Below, one piece after another: positions 1-6,102 of a DNA stretch of 13,458 bases; positions within the stretch are counted from its first letter, which is position 1, and each line of letters begins with the position of its first letter. The stretch spans positions 1 to 13,458 of the forward strand of contig JAFAKZ010000464.1 of assembly GCA_019234745.1 (NCBI GenBank), read 5' to 3'. A model generated the notes under the pieces. The model was given only the letters and a program-made list of their open reading frames with translations, was not told the DNA's origin and did no database searches. This stretch comes from Burkholderiales bacterium. GTDB lineage: Bacteria > Pseudomonadota > Gammaproteobacteria > Burkholderiales > Chitinimonadaceae. The translations under genes and the position numbers were made by a program.

Positions 1-1164
1 GTCCCACAGATAGCTGAAGGAGGTCGTCCACGGCGTGTCGGTACGGGTACCGGCGCTATTGTTCACGCCCTGCTGGCCCGTGTAGTGGATATAACCTGCG
101 TTCCAGCGGAACGGACCATACACGACGTTGCCGCCGACCAGCACGGCCTGGTCGATCAGGTCGGCCTTCTTGCCGCGGTCGTAGGACACGTTGAAGTTCA
201 GCTTCGCATCGCCCAGCTCCAGCTTGTTATAGGCCACGGAGACGGATTGGCTGCTGCCCTCGGACTGGTCACCCGGCAGGGCGCCGCCGCCGCCAGGGCC
301 GCTGCCGCCGTTGCCTTCGGAGCCAAAGGCATAGCCCAAGCCCACCACCCAGTGGTCGTCCAGCTTCTTCTTCCACTCGATGCCGCTGTTGTTACGCGTG
401 CCGGTCGGGCTGGCCGAATAGAAAATCAGCTGCTTGAAGTTGTTGACGTTGCTGTAGCCACCTTCCTTCAACGTCGTCTCGGCCGAACCATACGGATCGC
501 CCCAGTTGGCCGTGAAGTCGCGCGTCAGCGTGTTCTGGCGGCCCAGGGTGATCTTGCCCAGCGAGTCGCTATAGAGACCCAACCAGGCGTCGCGGTTAAA
601 CAGCACGCCGGGCGAGTCGGAGTTACCCGTGGGCAGTTCGAATTCCGTTTCCAGCTTGGAGATGACCTTCAGGTCCGGCATTCCCCAGTCCTTGCCAAAA
701 CCGAGCGCGTGCTCCGCGTCAAAGCCCAGGCGGTTGCCGCTGAACCAGGCCGTCTGGAAGCCCGTGGCCGTGGCGCCGCCCTTGGCCTGGTTGTTGGCAT
801 GGCTAATCGTCGCTTCCACCAGGCCGTACATGCGCAGGCTGGTATTGCTGTTGGAGTACAGCGTAACAGGGTTGACCGAGGTCTCGACGGGCGAACCCTG
901 CTGGTCCGTCTTGAGCGCTTCCGGCACGCTGGCCTGCTGTGGCGCGGCAGCGGCAACGGGTGCAGGCGCGGCGCGGGCAGCAGCCTGGTTCGCTTCGATG
1001 TCGGCGAGACGCTTGTTGAGCAGCTGGATCTGCGCCTTCAGGTCGGACAGCTCATCGGCGTGCGTGAGCACCGAGCTGAACGGGAAGGCGATGGCCATCG
1101 CCAGCACGGCGGGACGGAGCTTCCTGAGCGTCGCGGGGCAACGGTTGGGTGTCGAGGCTTTCAA
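1..1164 (-). CDS. Gram-negative porin, N-terminal 388 codons (3' end cut by window edge)
   Basis: The reading frame is open from a TTG codon at 1164-1162 to the left edge. An in-frame TAA lies four codons upstream and an AAGGAG ribosome binding site sits 8 nt before the TTG, so TTG is the best-supported start. The product begins with a basic stretch and a hydrophobic segment ending near THA36, a typical Sec signal peptide. Residues about 37-60 (LSDLKAQIQLLNKRLADIE) form a short heptad-like coiled coil. An Ala/Pro-rich linker follows to about residue 80. From about residue 109 (SLRMYGLVEATISH) the sequence has the alternating aromatic/polar pattern and phrases such as LGLYSDSLGKITLGRQ and DHWVVGLGYAFG seen in trimeric beta-barrel porins of Betaproteobacteria. 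It would be an outer-membrane diffusion channel. An N-terminal coiled coil before the barrel is seen in some porins and may aid trimerisation or cell-wall contact (inference). Substrate preference cannot be read from the sequence. Confidence 0.88.
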   Translation of the reverse strand, partial: MKASTPNRCPATLRKLRPAVLAMAIAFPFSSVLTHADELSDLKAQIQLLNKRLADIEANQAAARAAPAPVAAAAPQQASVPEALKTDQQGSPVETSVNPVTLYSNSNTSLRMYGLVEATISHANNQAKGGATATGFQTAWFSGNRLGFDAEHALGFGKDWGMPDLKVISKLETEFELPTGNSDSPGVLFNRDAWLGLYSDSLGKITLGRQNTLTRDFTANWGDPYGSAETTLKEGGYSNVNNFKQLIFYSASPTGTRNNSGIEWKKKLDDHWVVGLGYAFGSEGNGGSGPGGGGALPGDQSEGSSQSVSVAYNKLELGDAKLNFNVSYDRGKKADLIDQAVLVGGNVVYGPFRWNAGYIHYTGQQGVNNSAGTRTDTPWTTSFSYLWD

Positions 1165-1172
1165 GTTGTCTA

Positions 1173-1178
1173 CTCCTT
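1173..1178 (-). promoter_or_regulatory. Ribosome binding site that fixes the TTG start of the porin
   Basis: The minus strand reads AAGGAG here, 8 nt upstream of the TTG at 1164. No in-frame ATG or GTG lies between this site and the upstream in-frame stop. The next in-frame GTG and ATG codons (codons 20 and 23) fall inside the signal peptide. Confidence 0.75.
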
Positions 1179-1188
1179 ATTGGAATGG

Positions 1189-1205
1189 GCTTCCGTAACG
1201 GAAGC
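1189..1205 (-). other. Perfect hairpin in the porin 5' leader
   Basis: GCTTCCG (1189-1195) and CGGAAGC (1199-1205) form a 7-bp perfect inverted repeat around a 3-nt loop. It lies 24 bp upstream of the TTG start and 10 bp upstream of the ribosome binding site. In the minus-strand transcript it would be a stable stem-loop just before the Shine-Dalgarno sequence. It could influence translation or stability of the porin mRNA, or be a protein operator on DNA. The role is inference. Confidence 0.5.
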
Positions 1206-1471
1206 GGTGCAGCACCGTATCGCGCCGGACCCGGACCCATGCCCCGAAAAAAGGGAGGAGGCATTCGATGGCGGTTTCACATCCAGCGCAGGCGGCCGGG
1301 GCGGACCCCTTGCCGACGTGGCTGCAGAATAGGGAGGCGAACCTTTCTATCCGCTTTCGGGCGGCGGCCTCGTTGCAGACCACTTATTGCGCATTGCAAC
1401 AAGGACTTAGCAGATTGGAGATTCGCGATGACGTACGAGCAGAGGGTGCAGATGGCTAACTAGCGCAGCCC

Positions 1472-1501
1472 CATTGGCTTTGCACCAATGCAATGCGTGC
1501 A
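1472..1501. repeat. Overlapping small inverted repeats, possible operator
   Basis: CATTGG (1472-1477) and CCAATG (1485-1490) form a perfect 6-bp inverted repeat with a 7-nt spacer. TGCAC (1481-1485) and GTGCA (1497-1501) form a second dyad with an 11-nt spacer. They overlap about 310 bp upstream of the porin start. Such dyads can be regulator sites, but neither matches a consensus I can assign with confidence. Confidence 0.3.
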
Positions 1502-1542
1502 CAGTGAAGAGAGAGGATGTTTTGGTGCAGAGCAGCGAAAGG

Positions 1543-1595
1543 CATGCACAAAAATGTGTCGCGTTACCGCATCAATCGCACTTTTCTTGTGCATG
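1543..1595 (-). terminator. Long stem-loop just after the kinase/response-regulator operon
   Basis: Arms at 1543-1554 and 1584-1595 can pair over 12 positions in the minus-strand RNA: nine Watson-Crick pairs (CATGCACAA with TTGTGCATG), one G-U and two A-U. Inside the 29-nt loop lies a small GCG-GTAA-CGC hairpin with a GNRA-type tetraloop. The structure starts 20 nt after the response regulator stop codon. It lacks a U-tract, so a classic intrinsic terminator is doubtful. An mRNA 3'-end structure or a rho-dependent end is also possible. Confidence 0.35.
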
Positions 1596-1615
1596 GACGA
1601 TCAACGACCTACCCG

Positions 1616-3244
1616 TCAGGCTGGTGGACGCGACTTTTCCAACTCGGTGAGATTCTCGGACAGCTGGGCATAGCGCTTGTCGGCCGGCGCCAGCTTGTGC
1701 GCCGCATACAGGGCTTGGCGACACTCGTCCAGCAGCATGTTGTCCACGCCTTTGGACGACATATAGCTGATGGCGACGTGCGCAAAATTAAGCAGCACGC
1801 GCGCATTGCCCGCCATCTCGGACTTGGCGCTGCGCATGGCTTCCAGCGCTTCGTCCAGTTTGCCGCTGCGGGCCAGCAGCACGCCCTGGTTCATGGCGTC
1901 GACGGCCTCCTTGCGCGAGCCTTCGACCACGCCGGCGCCCTCTTCCCCCATGCCAGCCTCTGCAAACACGCCCTTCACCTGCTCCAGCAACGCTTCGTTC
2001 TCGTGATTGTTGCGCACGACGCTTTGCAGGAGCGCTATACCAGCCTCCTTGTGCCCGGTCGCCAGGAGCAACTCGGCCGCCTCCAGGCTAGCCGCCTCGT
2101 CCGCCTGCACGGTGCCTGTGGCGAGGATCTGCGCCACTTCGTTCGCAGCCGCATTGGCTGCATCGAGATGTTCGTTCCGCTTGTGGATCAGGCCTTCGGT
2201 GGACTTGGCGCGCAAGCGTACCTCGTCCTGGTTGAACTGAGTCACGGCAGTCTTGAGCACCTTCATCGCCTCGTCGCTGCGATCGGTCGCGCCGAATACC
2301 TTGGCCAGGCCGATATAGGCGTCGGCCGTCTTGAAGATGGAGTGCTCGCCCACAGCAATGCTCTTGCGAAAGGCACGGTCGGCCGTTTCCAGGTCACCAC
2401 GCCGCAGGGCCAGCTCGCCGAGGTTGCGCTGGCGTGTAGGCGAGTTGGGTGAAAGCTTGAGCGCCTGCGTGAGTACGGCCTCGGCCTGGTCCAGATTGCC
2501 AAGGTACTGCTCCGCCTTCGCAAGCCAGTCGTAAGCTTCCATGTTGGCCGCATTGGCCTCAATGCAGGTGCGGAAATGCCCGGCCGCAGCCTCGTAGTCG
2601 CCGTCGTCGAAGCAAATACGCCCCAGGCCGATACGGGCCCAGGCGATCTCGCGCCGGCCCAGCACGGACTCATACAAGGTGCGCGCCGCCGCCTCGTCAC
2701 CCATGGTAACCAGGATGGAGGCCTTGAGCCGCAGCAGCTCGGCCGCGTTGGTCTTGTCGTACTGCAGCTGTTCTTCGCACAACTTCAACGCCTTGGCGTA
2801 ATGCTTGCCGGTGAGTGCGCGGTCGATGTCGCCGAAGGCCTGCTTCTTCACGGCGATACGCTCCAGCCGGCTCAACAGCAGGTCGGTCGTCACCGGTTTG
2901 ATCAGATAGGCGTCCGGCTGGTATTCCATCGCCCCCATGATGCCGTCCGAGGCCTTTTCCGCCGTCACCATGACCCAGGTGCAGGCGGGGCCGATCAACT
3001 TGCGTACCTTGGCTTCTTCCAGCACCTGTTGGCCGTTCTTGCCGGGGCCCAGGTTGTAGTCGCACAGCACGATATCGAATTTCTGCTCCTGCAGGCGGTG
3101 CAGCGCTTCCTTGCCGTTGGAGGCCAGGTCGATCTGCGTGGCGCCGCCTTCGCGCAGCATATCGCGCAGCATGGTACGCATGCCCTGGAAGTCGTCGACG
3201 ACCAGGCACAGCTTCTTGGCAAGTAGGCTTTGCGGGATTTGCAT
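1616..3244 (-). CDS. Response regulator with N-terminal receiver domain and TPR output region (542 aa)
   Basis: Residues about 11-130 form a CheY-like receiver. The acidic pair is D17/D18 (LVVDDF), the likely phosphoacceptor is D62 (VLCDYNLG), the switch threonine is T94 (VMVTAEK), and the conserved lysine is K116 in LIKP. All key positions are present, so the domain should accept phosphate. From about residue 140 to the end the protein is alpha-helical with tetratricopeptide-type repeats (for example GDEAAARTLYESVLG, GDYEAAAGHFRTCIEA, GNLDQAEAVLTQALKLSP, GDLETADRAFRKSIAV), and a further helical repeat near 460-490. There is no DNA-binding or enzymatic output domain, so phosphorylation probably controls protein-protein contacts. 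The ATG lies 5 nt after the stop of the kinase gene and has no clear ribosome binding site of its own, which suggests translational coupling. The partner kinase is almost certainly the neighbouring gene. The target of the TPR region is unknown. Confidence 0.92.
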   Translation of the reverse strand: MQIPQSLLAKKLCLVVDDFQGMRTMLRDMLREGGATQIDLASNGKEALHRLQEQKFDIVLCDYNLGPGKNGQQVLEEAKVRKLIGPACTWVMVTAEKASDGIMGAMEYQPDAYLIKPVTTDLLLSRLERIAVKKQAFGDIDRALTGKHYAKALKLCEEQLQYDKTNAAELLRLKASILVTMGDEAAARTLYESVLGRREIAWARIGLGRICFDDGDYEAAAGHFRTCIEANAANMEAYDWLAKAEQYLGNLDQAEAVLTQALKLSPNSPTRQRNLGELALRRGDLETADRAFRKSIAVGEHSIFKTADAYIGLAKVFGATDRSDEAMKVLKTAVTQFNQDEVRLRAKSTEGLIHKRNEHLDAANAAANEVAQILATGTVQADEAASLEAAELLLATGHKEAGIALLQSVVRNNHENEALLEQVKGVFAEAGMGEEGAGVVEGSRKEAVDAMNQGVLLARSGKLDEALEAMRSAKSEMAGNARVLLNFAHVAISYMSSKGVDNMLLDECRQALYAAHKLAPADKRYAQLSENLTELEKSRPPA

Positions 3245-3249
3245 AGGCG

Positions 3250-3921
3250 TCAGGGTAGCGTGAGGATGAAACAGCCGCCGCCCAGCGTACCACCGTTTTC
3301 CAGGCGAATGCTGCCGCGGCGCTGCTGGTTGCGATGGAGCCCCGCCACCCGGTCGGCAAAATACAGGCCCAGCCCCGTGCTGCCCTTCGCGAAGTCGATA
3401 CCGTTCAGTCCGCCGCGACCATCGACCAGCATCGACGAGGGGAAGCCGCAGCCATTGTCCTCGACGCGCAACTCGATTTCGTCGTCGGTCGCCGTCGCGG
3501 TAAGGCGGATGGTGTTTTCCGTGTACTTGAAGGCGTTGTTCACGGCGCTGCCCAGCACGCCGAACACGAGGTCGAAGTCGAAATGCCAGGTCAGGTCCTC
3601 ATCCACCTCGACTTCCAGTTGCACATTGCGCGATTTCAGAAGGATGTCGCTCTGCAACTGCAGGTCGTGGAACAGGTGGGAGATGGCGACGTCGGTGGGG
3701 TCGAAAGGATAGAGCTTGTTGCCCAACTTATAGAGCGCCAGTAGATGCATCAGGTTGCTATTGATGCGCCGCACCTCATACAGGAGATTGCCGCTGTCGC
3801 GCTCGCCGGCCCGCACGGCCTTCTCCAGCATCAGGGCCATCAGGCCCAGCGAGTTTTTCATGTCGTGCACGGATGAGGCGAAGAACATCGCGATATCGTG
3901 CTCGTCGTCCGACTGGATCAT
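3250..3921 (-). CDS. Soluble sensor-less histidine kinase (223 aa), partner of the REC-TPR regulator
   Basis: The chosen ATG (3921) has AGGGGG five nt upstream. An in-frame ATG at 3972, 17 codons earlier, has no ribosome binding site. The protein begins MIQSDDEHDIAMFFASSVHDMKNSL. H19 in the HDMKN motif is the probable phosphorylation site, in a helix suited to dimerisation. The C-terminal part is an HATPase_c domain: N-box NNAFKY around residues 128-133, G1 box DNGCGF at 155-160, and a G2-like GSTGLGLYF further on. There is no signal peptide, membrane segment or PAS/GAF sensor domain, so the kinase is cytoplasmic. It must receive its signal through protein contact or through the very short N-terminus. 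It is followed after 5 bp by the REC-TPR regulator. This is established family logic for a cognate two-component pair; the signal itself is unknown. Confidence 0.9.
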   Translation of the reverse strand: MIQSDDEHDIAMFFASSVHDMKNSLGLMALMLEKAVRAGERDSGNLLYEVRRINSNLMHLLALYKLGNKLYPFDPTDVAISHLFHDLQLQSDILLKSRNVQLEVEVDEDLTWHFDFDLVFGVLGSAVNNAFKYTENTIRLTATATDDEIELRVEDNGCGFPSSMLVDGRGGLNGIDFAKGSTGLGLYFADRVAGLHRNQQRRGSIRLENGGTLGGGCFILTLP

Positions 3922-3926
3922 GCGGT

Positions 3927-3932
3927 CCCCCT
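3927..3932 (-). promoter_or_regulatory. Ribosome binding site that decides the kinase start
   Basis: AGGGGG on the minus strand lies 5 nt before the ATG at 3921. The upstream in-frame ATG at 3972 is preceded by a T-rich stretch without any purine-rich site, so the shorter protein is preferred. Confidence 0.6.
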
Positions 3933-3981
3933 GCCATGCTTCTCGTTTGCCCGTGTACGCCAACCAGGGCATCTAAAGAAA

Positions 3982-4010
3982 GCTATAGCGCGCTCCGTGC
4001 TGCACTGCAA
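3982..4010 (-). promoter_or_regulatory. Candidate promoter of the kinase/response-regulator operon
   Basis: On the minus strand TTGCAG (4010-4005) and TATAGC (3987-3982) are separated by 17 nt. The -10 agrees with TATAAT at 4 of 6 positions and the -35 with TTGACA at 3 of 6. Transcription would start around 3975, about 55 nt before the preferred kinase start. This fits the 119-bp gap after the upstream gene, but the call rests on a visual match. Confidence 0.35.
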
Positions 4011-4040
4011 GGTGCGCGCCATGGGGCAGGGGCATGACCG

Positions 4041-4592
4041 TCAGCCCGGTTTCTTGGTCGCAGCTCCGTCCGGCCCATGCTGGCCATGGCCCGACAGCGC
4101 CGCCGGGTCGGTCCAAAGCATGGCCTGGGTTTCCGTCACGCGCACCAGGGCCACGTTATTGTTCGTGTCGATATCGACCAGCTTGATCGCTTGGCCGGCC
4201 GTCAATGCCACGCAGGCGGCGCCAGCCCCTTTGAAGCGCTCGGCCGAGGCCGGGTCATTGCGCGTGAGCAAGTCCATGGTCGTGTTGTAGGCGTCCTCGC
4301 TGTTGCAGCCGAACCAGTTCTTGGCGACCTCCGTCATGGGCCGGTTGAGCGGCGTCTTGTGGACGGCAGCAGCCATCTTGGCGATCACGGGTGGTAGCGG
4401 CTGGGGTGTTTCCGTTGGCGTGGGCGTGGTGGTAGGTGTAGCCGTGGTGCTTGCTTGCACGATGGGCGCCGGCGGGGCGATGGCAACTGCCGGTACGGGC
4501 GTGCTTGCAGTCGACGGGAAGGCGACGAAGTAGACAAGCACTGCTGCGACGACGATGGCGCCGCCTAGCAGGATCAGATGGTTTCGTTTCAT
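4041..4592 (-). CDS. Membrane-anchored periplasmic protein of unknown function (183 aa)
   Basis: The preferred ATG (4592) has AAGGA 7 nt upstream, overlapping the stop codon of the peroxidase gene. An in-frame ATG at 4652 would lie inside that gene. Residues 5-25 (LILLGGAIVVAAVLVYFVAF) form one hydrophobic segment without a clear cleavage site, so it is probably an N-terminal membrane anchor. Residues about 28-68 are a Pro/Thr/Ala-rich linker, typical of an extended periplasmic tether. The C-terminal part (about 85-166) is folded-looking, with WFGC (W93, C96), GAACVALTAGQ (C127) and an SH3-like beta pattern ending in MLWTDPAAL (W160). The two cysteines could form a disulfide. I do not recognise a named family. 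It sits 10 bp downstream of a di-heme peroxidase, so the two are probably co-transcribed. It could be a partner, scaffold or substrate of that enzyme (inference). Confidence 0.75.
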   Translation of the reverse strand: MKRNHLILLGGAIVVAAVLVYFVAFPSTASTPVPAVAIAPPAPIVQASTTATPTTTPTPTETPQPLPPVIAKMAAAVHKTPLNRPMTEVAKNWFGCNSEDAYNTTMDLLTRNDPASAERFKGAGAACVALTAGQAIKLVDIDTNNNVALVRVTETQAMLWTDPAALSGHGQHGPDGAATKKPG

Positions 4593-4602
4593 TGCAATAT
4601 CC

Positions 4603-5979
4603 TTAGTGCGTGGCCGCGCTAGCAGTCTGTTTACCCGGCACAACGTAACCATCCGTCAGCGTCTTCAGAAAGGCCACGATATCGTCGACCTCCTGTTTGT
4701 CGAGCCGCGGACGGCCATCAGCGTAGGGACTGAACGGTGCATCGTGGTTCACATTCTTGCGCAAGGCCACGGGCAGATCGTCGTACATATCCACCTTACC
4801 CTTGTTCGGGCCACTATGGATGCGCGGGTACCAGTGCGCCGGATCCGTATCGCGCGTGGCGTAGAACTCGACTACCTCGTGCAAGTCGTGGAAGGCACCG
4901 TTGTGGAAGAAGGTATGACGCAGGGCCACATTGCGCAGGCTGGGCGTGCGGAAGGCGCCGCAGTATTCGTGGTGCGCGGCCAGATCCCCGCGGTAGGGGC
5001 CGCACAGGCCCATATCGTAGAAGCCGTGCTGCTTGTTGGGGGGCAGTGAAGCGTTACGCGGAACGCCCAGCGCAATCAGGCCGAAGTCGGTGAACACGGG
5101 CATGGTGCCCGGTCGCTCCGGTGTGCTCGTGTGGCAACTCGCGCAGTTGCCCTTTTCCTTGTCGTTAAACCACTTGAGGCCGCGCTGCTCCTGCTCGCTC
5201 AGGGCAACCTGGCCGCGCAGCGAGGCATCGTACTTGCTCGTGTACGGGAAGAACTCCTGCGGGTCGCGCTGGAAATACTCCAGCGCCAGCGTCAGCCATT
5301 TGAAGGCGCGCGCGTCGTCGTCCAGGGCGTCCTTGCCGAAGGTGTCGCGGAACTCCGCCGCATAGGCAGCCTTGCGGAGCTTGGCTGCGACATCGCTTTG
5401 GCTAGCGTTCGCCATCTCGTTCGGCGCCAGCAGCGGCAATCCAGCCTGGATATGCAGGGTAGAGAAATGCCCGTCCCAGCCATAGCCCCCGGTCGGCCCC
5501 TGGTCCTGCCCTGTCGGGTGCTCCTCGTCGAAATAGTGCTCCGTGAACGAAGGCATGCGCTCCTTGTAGCGCAGCGAGGGTACGGCGCGGTTGCCCAGCT
5601 TGTCCATGGCCGCCCCACCCGGCTGCACGGCCAGCGCGTTGGGTGGGCCATAGGCGTAGGCCGGGTCATGGCAGCTGGCGCAAGCCATGCGGCCGGAGCC
5701 GGACAGCGACTTATCGAAGAAGATCTTGCGGCCCACGGCCTGCATGCGGCCCACGTCCGGCAACGCCATGATCTGCATGCTGTAGACGTTGTCGATGTTC
5801 GGGTCGGTCGCACCCGGCACGCCGGGTGGATGGTAGAGGCGGCTACGTGCCAGGGCAGCGGGATCGAGTTTCTGGGTACCGGCCGTGGCATCCGGTGCCG
5901 GCTGGTCGACGGCTTGGGCGGCGAGGCTGGCGAGCAGAGCCGCAAGCAGCACGCGAGTATTGGCGTTGAACACTTTCAC
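4603..5979 (-). CDS. Di-heme cytochrome c peroxidase / MauG-family protein (458 aa)
   Basis: The N-terminus (VLLAALLASLAAQA) is a Sec signal peptide, so the protein acts in the periplasm. Two CxxCH heme c motifs are present, CASCH at about 100-104 and CASCH at 279-283, as in bacterial cytochrome c peroxidases. Between them are the family landmarks WDGHFSTLHIQA (about 168-179) and PNEMAN (186-191). The C-terminal domain shows FRTPSLRNVALRHTFFHNGAF and VDDIVAFLKTLT. It would reduce H2O2 with electrons from small cytochromes, or, like MauG/MbnH, oxidise residues in a protein partner. The two cannot be separated without knowing the axial heme ligands. At 458 aa it is longer than classical peroxidases of about 340 aa. 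The start is GTG at 5979, but AAGGA sits only 3 nt before it; a second in-frame GTG two codons later has a 9-nt spacing and is an alternative. A membrane-anchored small protein follows after 10 bp and a secreted phosphoesterase precedes it. Confidence 0.9.
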   Translation of the reverse strand: MKVFNANTRVLLAALLASLAAQAVDQPAPDATAGTQKLDPAALARSRLYHPPGVPGATDPNIDNVYSMQIMALPDVGRMQAVGRKIFFDKSLSGSGRMACASCHDPAYAYGPPNALAVQPGGAAMDKLGNRAVPSLRYKERMPSFTEHYFDEEHPTGQDQGPTGGYGWDGHFSTLHIQAGLPLLAPNEMANASQSDVAAKLRKAAYAAEFRDTFGKDALDDDARAFKWLTLALEYFQRDPQEFFPYTSKYDASLRGQVALSEQEQRGLKWFNDKEKGNCASCHTSTPERPGTMPVFTDFGLIALGVPRNASLPPNKQHGFYDMGLCGPYRGDLAAHHEYCGAFRTPSLRNVALRHTFFHNGAFHDLHEVVEFYATRDTDPAHWYPRIHSGPNKGKVDMYDDLPVALRKNVNHDAPFSPYADGRPRLDKQEVDDIVAFLKTLTDGYVVPGKQTASAATH

Positions 5980-5987
5980 ACTTCCTT

Positions 5988-6010
5988 GCCGGTGCTCCTA
6001 AGCGACCGGC
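5988..6010 (-). other. Stem-loop in the peroxidase 5' leader
   Basis: GCCGGT and ACCGGC arms (5988-5993, 6005-6010), extended by GCT/AGC around a 4-nt loop and a single bulged base, form a 9-bp hairpin immediately before the AAGGA ribosome binding site of the peroxidase. It may modulate translation initiation or protect a processed 5' end. Confidence 0.45.
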
Positions 6011-6013
6011 CTG

Positions 6014-6053
6014 TCAAAAAGCGAAAGCATCCCCGACATCAAGTCGAGGATGC
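6014..6053 (-). terminator. Intrinsic terminator-like hairpin between phosphoesterase and peroxidase
   Basis: On the minus strand an 11-bp stem (arms 6043-6053 and 6027-6037, one G-U pair) encloses a 5-nt loop. It is followed by TTTCGCTTTTTG (6026-6015), an interrupted U-tract. This is the usual layout of a rho-independent terminator. It lies 49 bp after the phosphoesterase stop and 47 bp before the peroxidase start, so it probably ends or attenuates the phosphoesterase transcript. Confidence 0.65.
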
Positions 6054-6071
6054 TGCGCCATATGCGATGGA

Positions 6072-6093
6072 AAGGCACCCGTGACGGTGCCTT
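6072..6093 (-). other. Hairpin 9 bp after the phosphoesterase stop codon
   Basis: AAGGCACC (6072-6079) and GGTGCCTT (6086-6093) form a perfect 8-bp stem with a 6-nt loop. On the minus strand only TTTCC follows it, so it is a weak terminator at best. It may act together with the stronger stem-loop 18 bp downstream. Confidence 0.45.
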
Positions 6094-6102
6094 ACACGCC
6101 GA

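Larger units (their letters stand above)
1165..1615. other. 451-bp non-coding stretch between response regulator and porin
   Basis: No convincing gene is seen on either strand; the short frames here lack ribosome binding sites and family features. The stretch must hold the porin promoter and leader on the minus strand, but no clear -35/-10 pair could be picked by eye. It holds several inverted repeats: the leader hairpin at 1189-1205, CATTGG/CCAATG at 1472-1490, TGCAC-N11-GTGCA at 1481-1501, and a long stem at 1543-1595 near the end of the response regulator gene. Confidence 0.6.

Noticed and set aside
85..1332. Long plus-strand open frame of 415 codons
   Set aside because: It lies opposite the porin, whose frame has a signal peptide, ribosome binding site and family features. 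The plus-strand product is a low-complexity His/Arg/Val-rich shadow typical of GC-rich DNA.
1481..1501. TGCAC-N11-GTGCA as an NtrC site
   Set aside because: Known NtrC sites have the half-sites about 7 nt apart, not 11, and no sigma-54 -24/-12 promoter is seen nearby.
1517..2452. Plus-strand open frame of 311 codons
   Set aside because: Antisense to the TPR part of the response regulator; no ribosome binding site or recognisable domain.
3250..3972. Longer kinase starting at the ATG at 3972
   Set aside because: No ribosome binding site, and the candidate promoter would place the RNA start almost at this ATG; the ATG at 3921 has AGGGGG at good spacing.
6012..6017. Perfect TTGACA on the minus strand as a promoter of the peroxidase gene
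   Set aside because: At 16-18 nt downstream there is only GC-rich sequence within the leader hairpin and no -10-like hexamer, so it is probably part of the terminator U-tract by chance.
5131..6084. Plus-strand open frame of 317 codons
   Set aside because: Antisense to the di-heme peroxidase, which has two heme motifs and a signal peptide.
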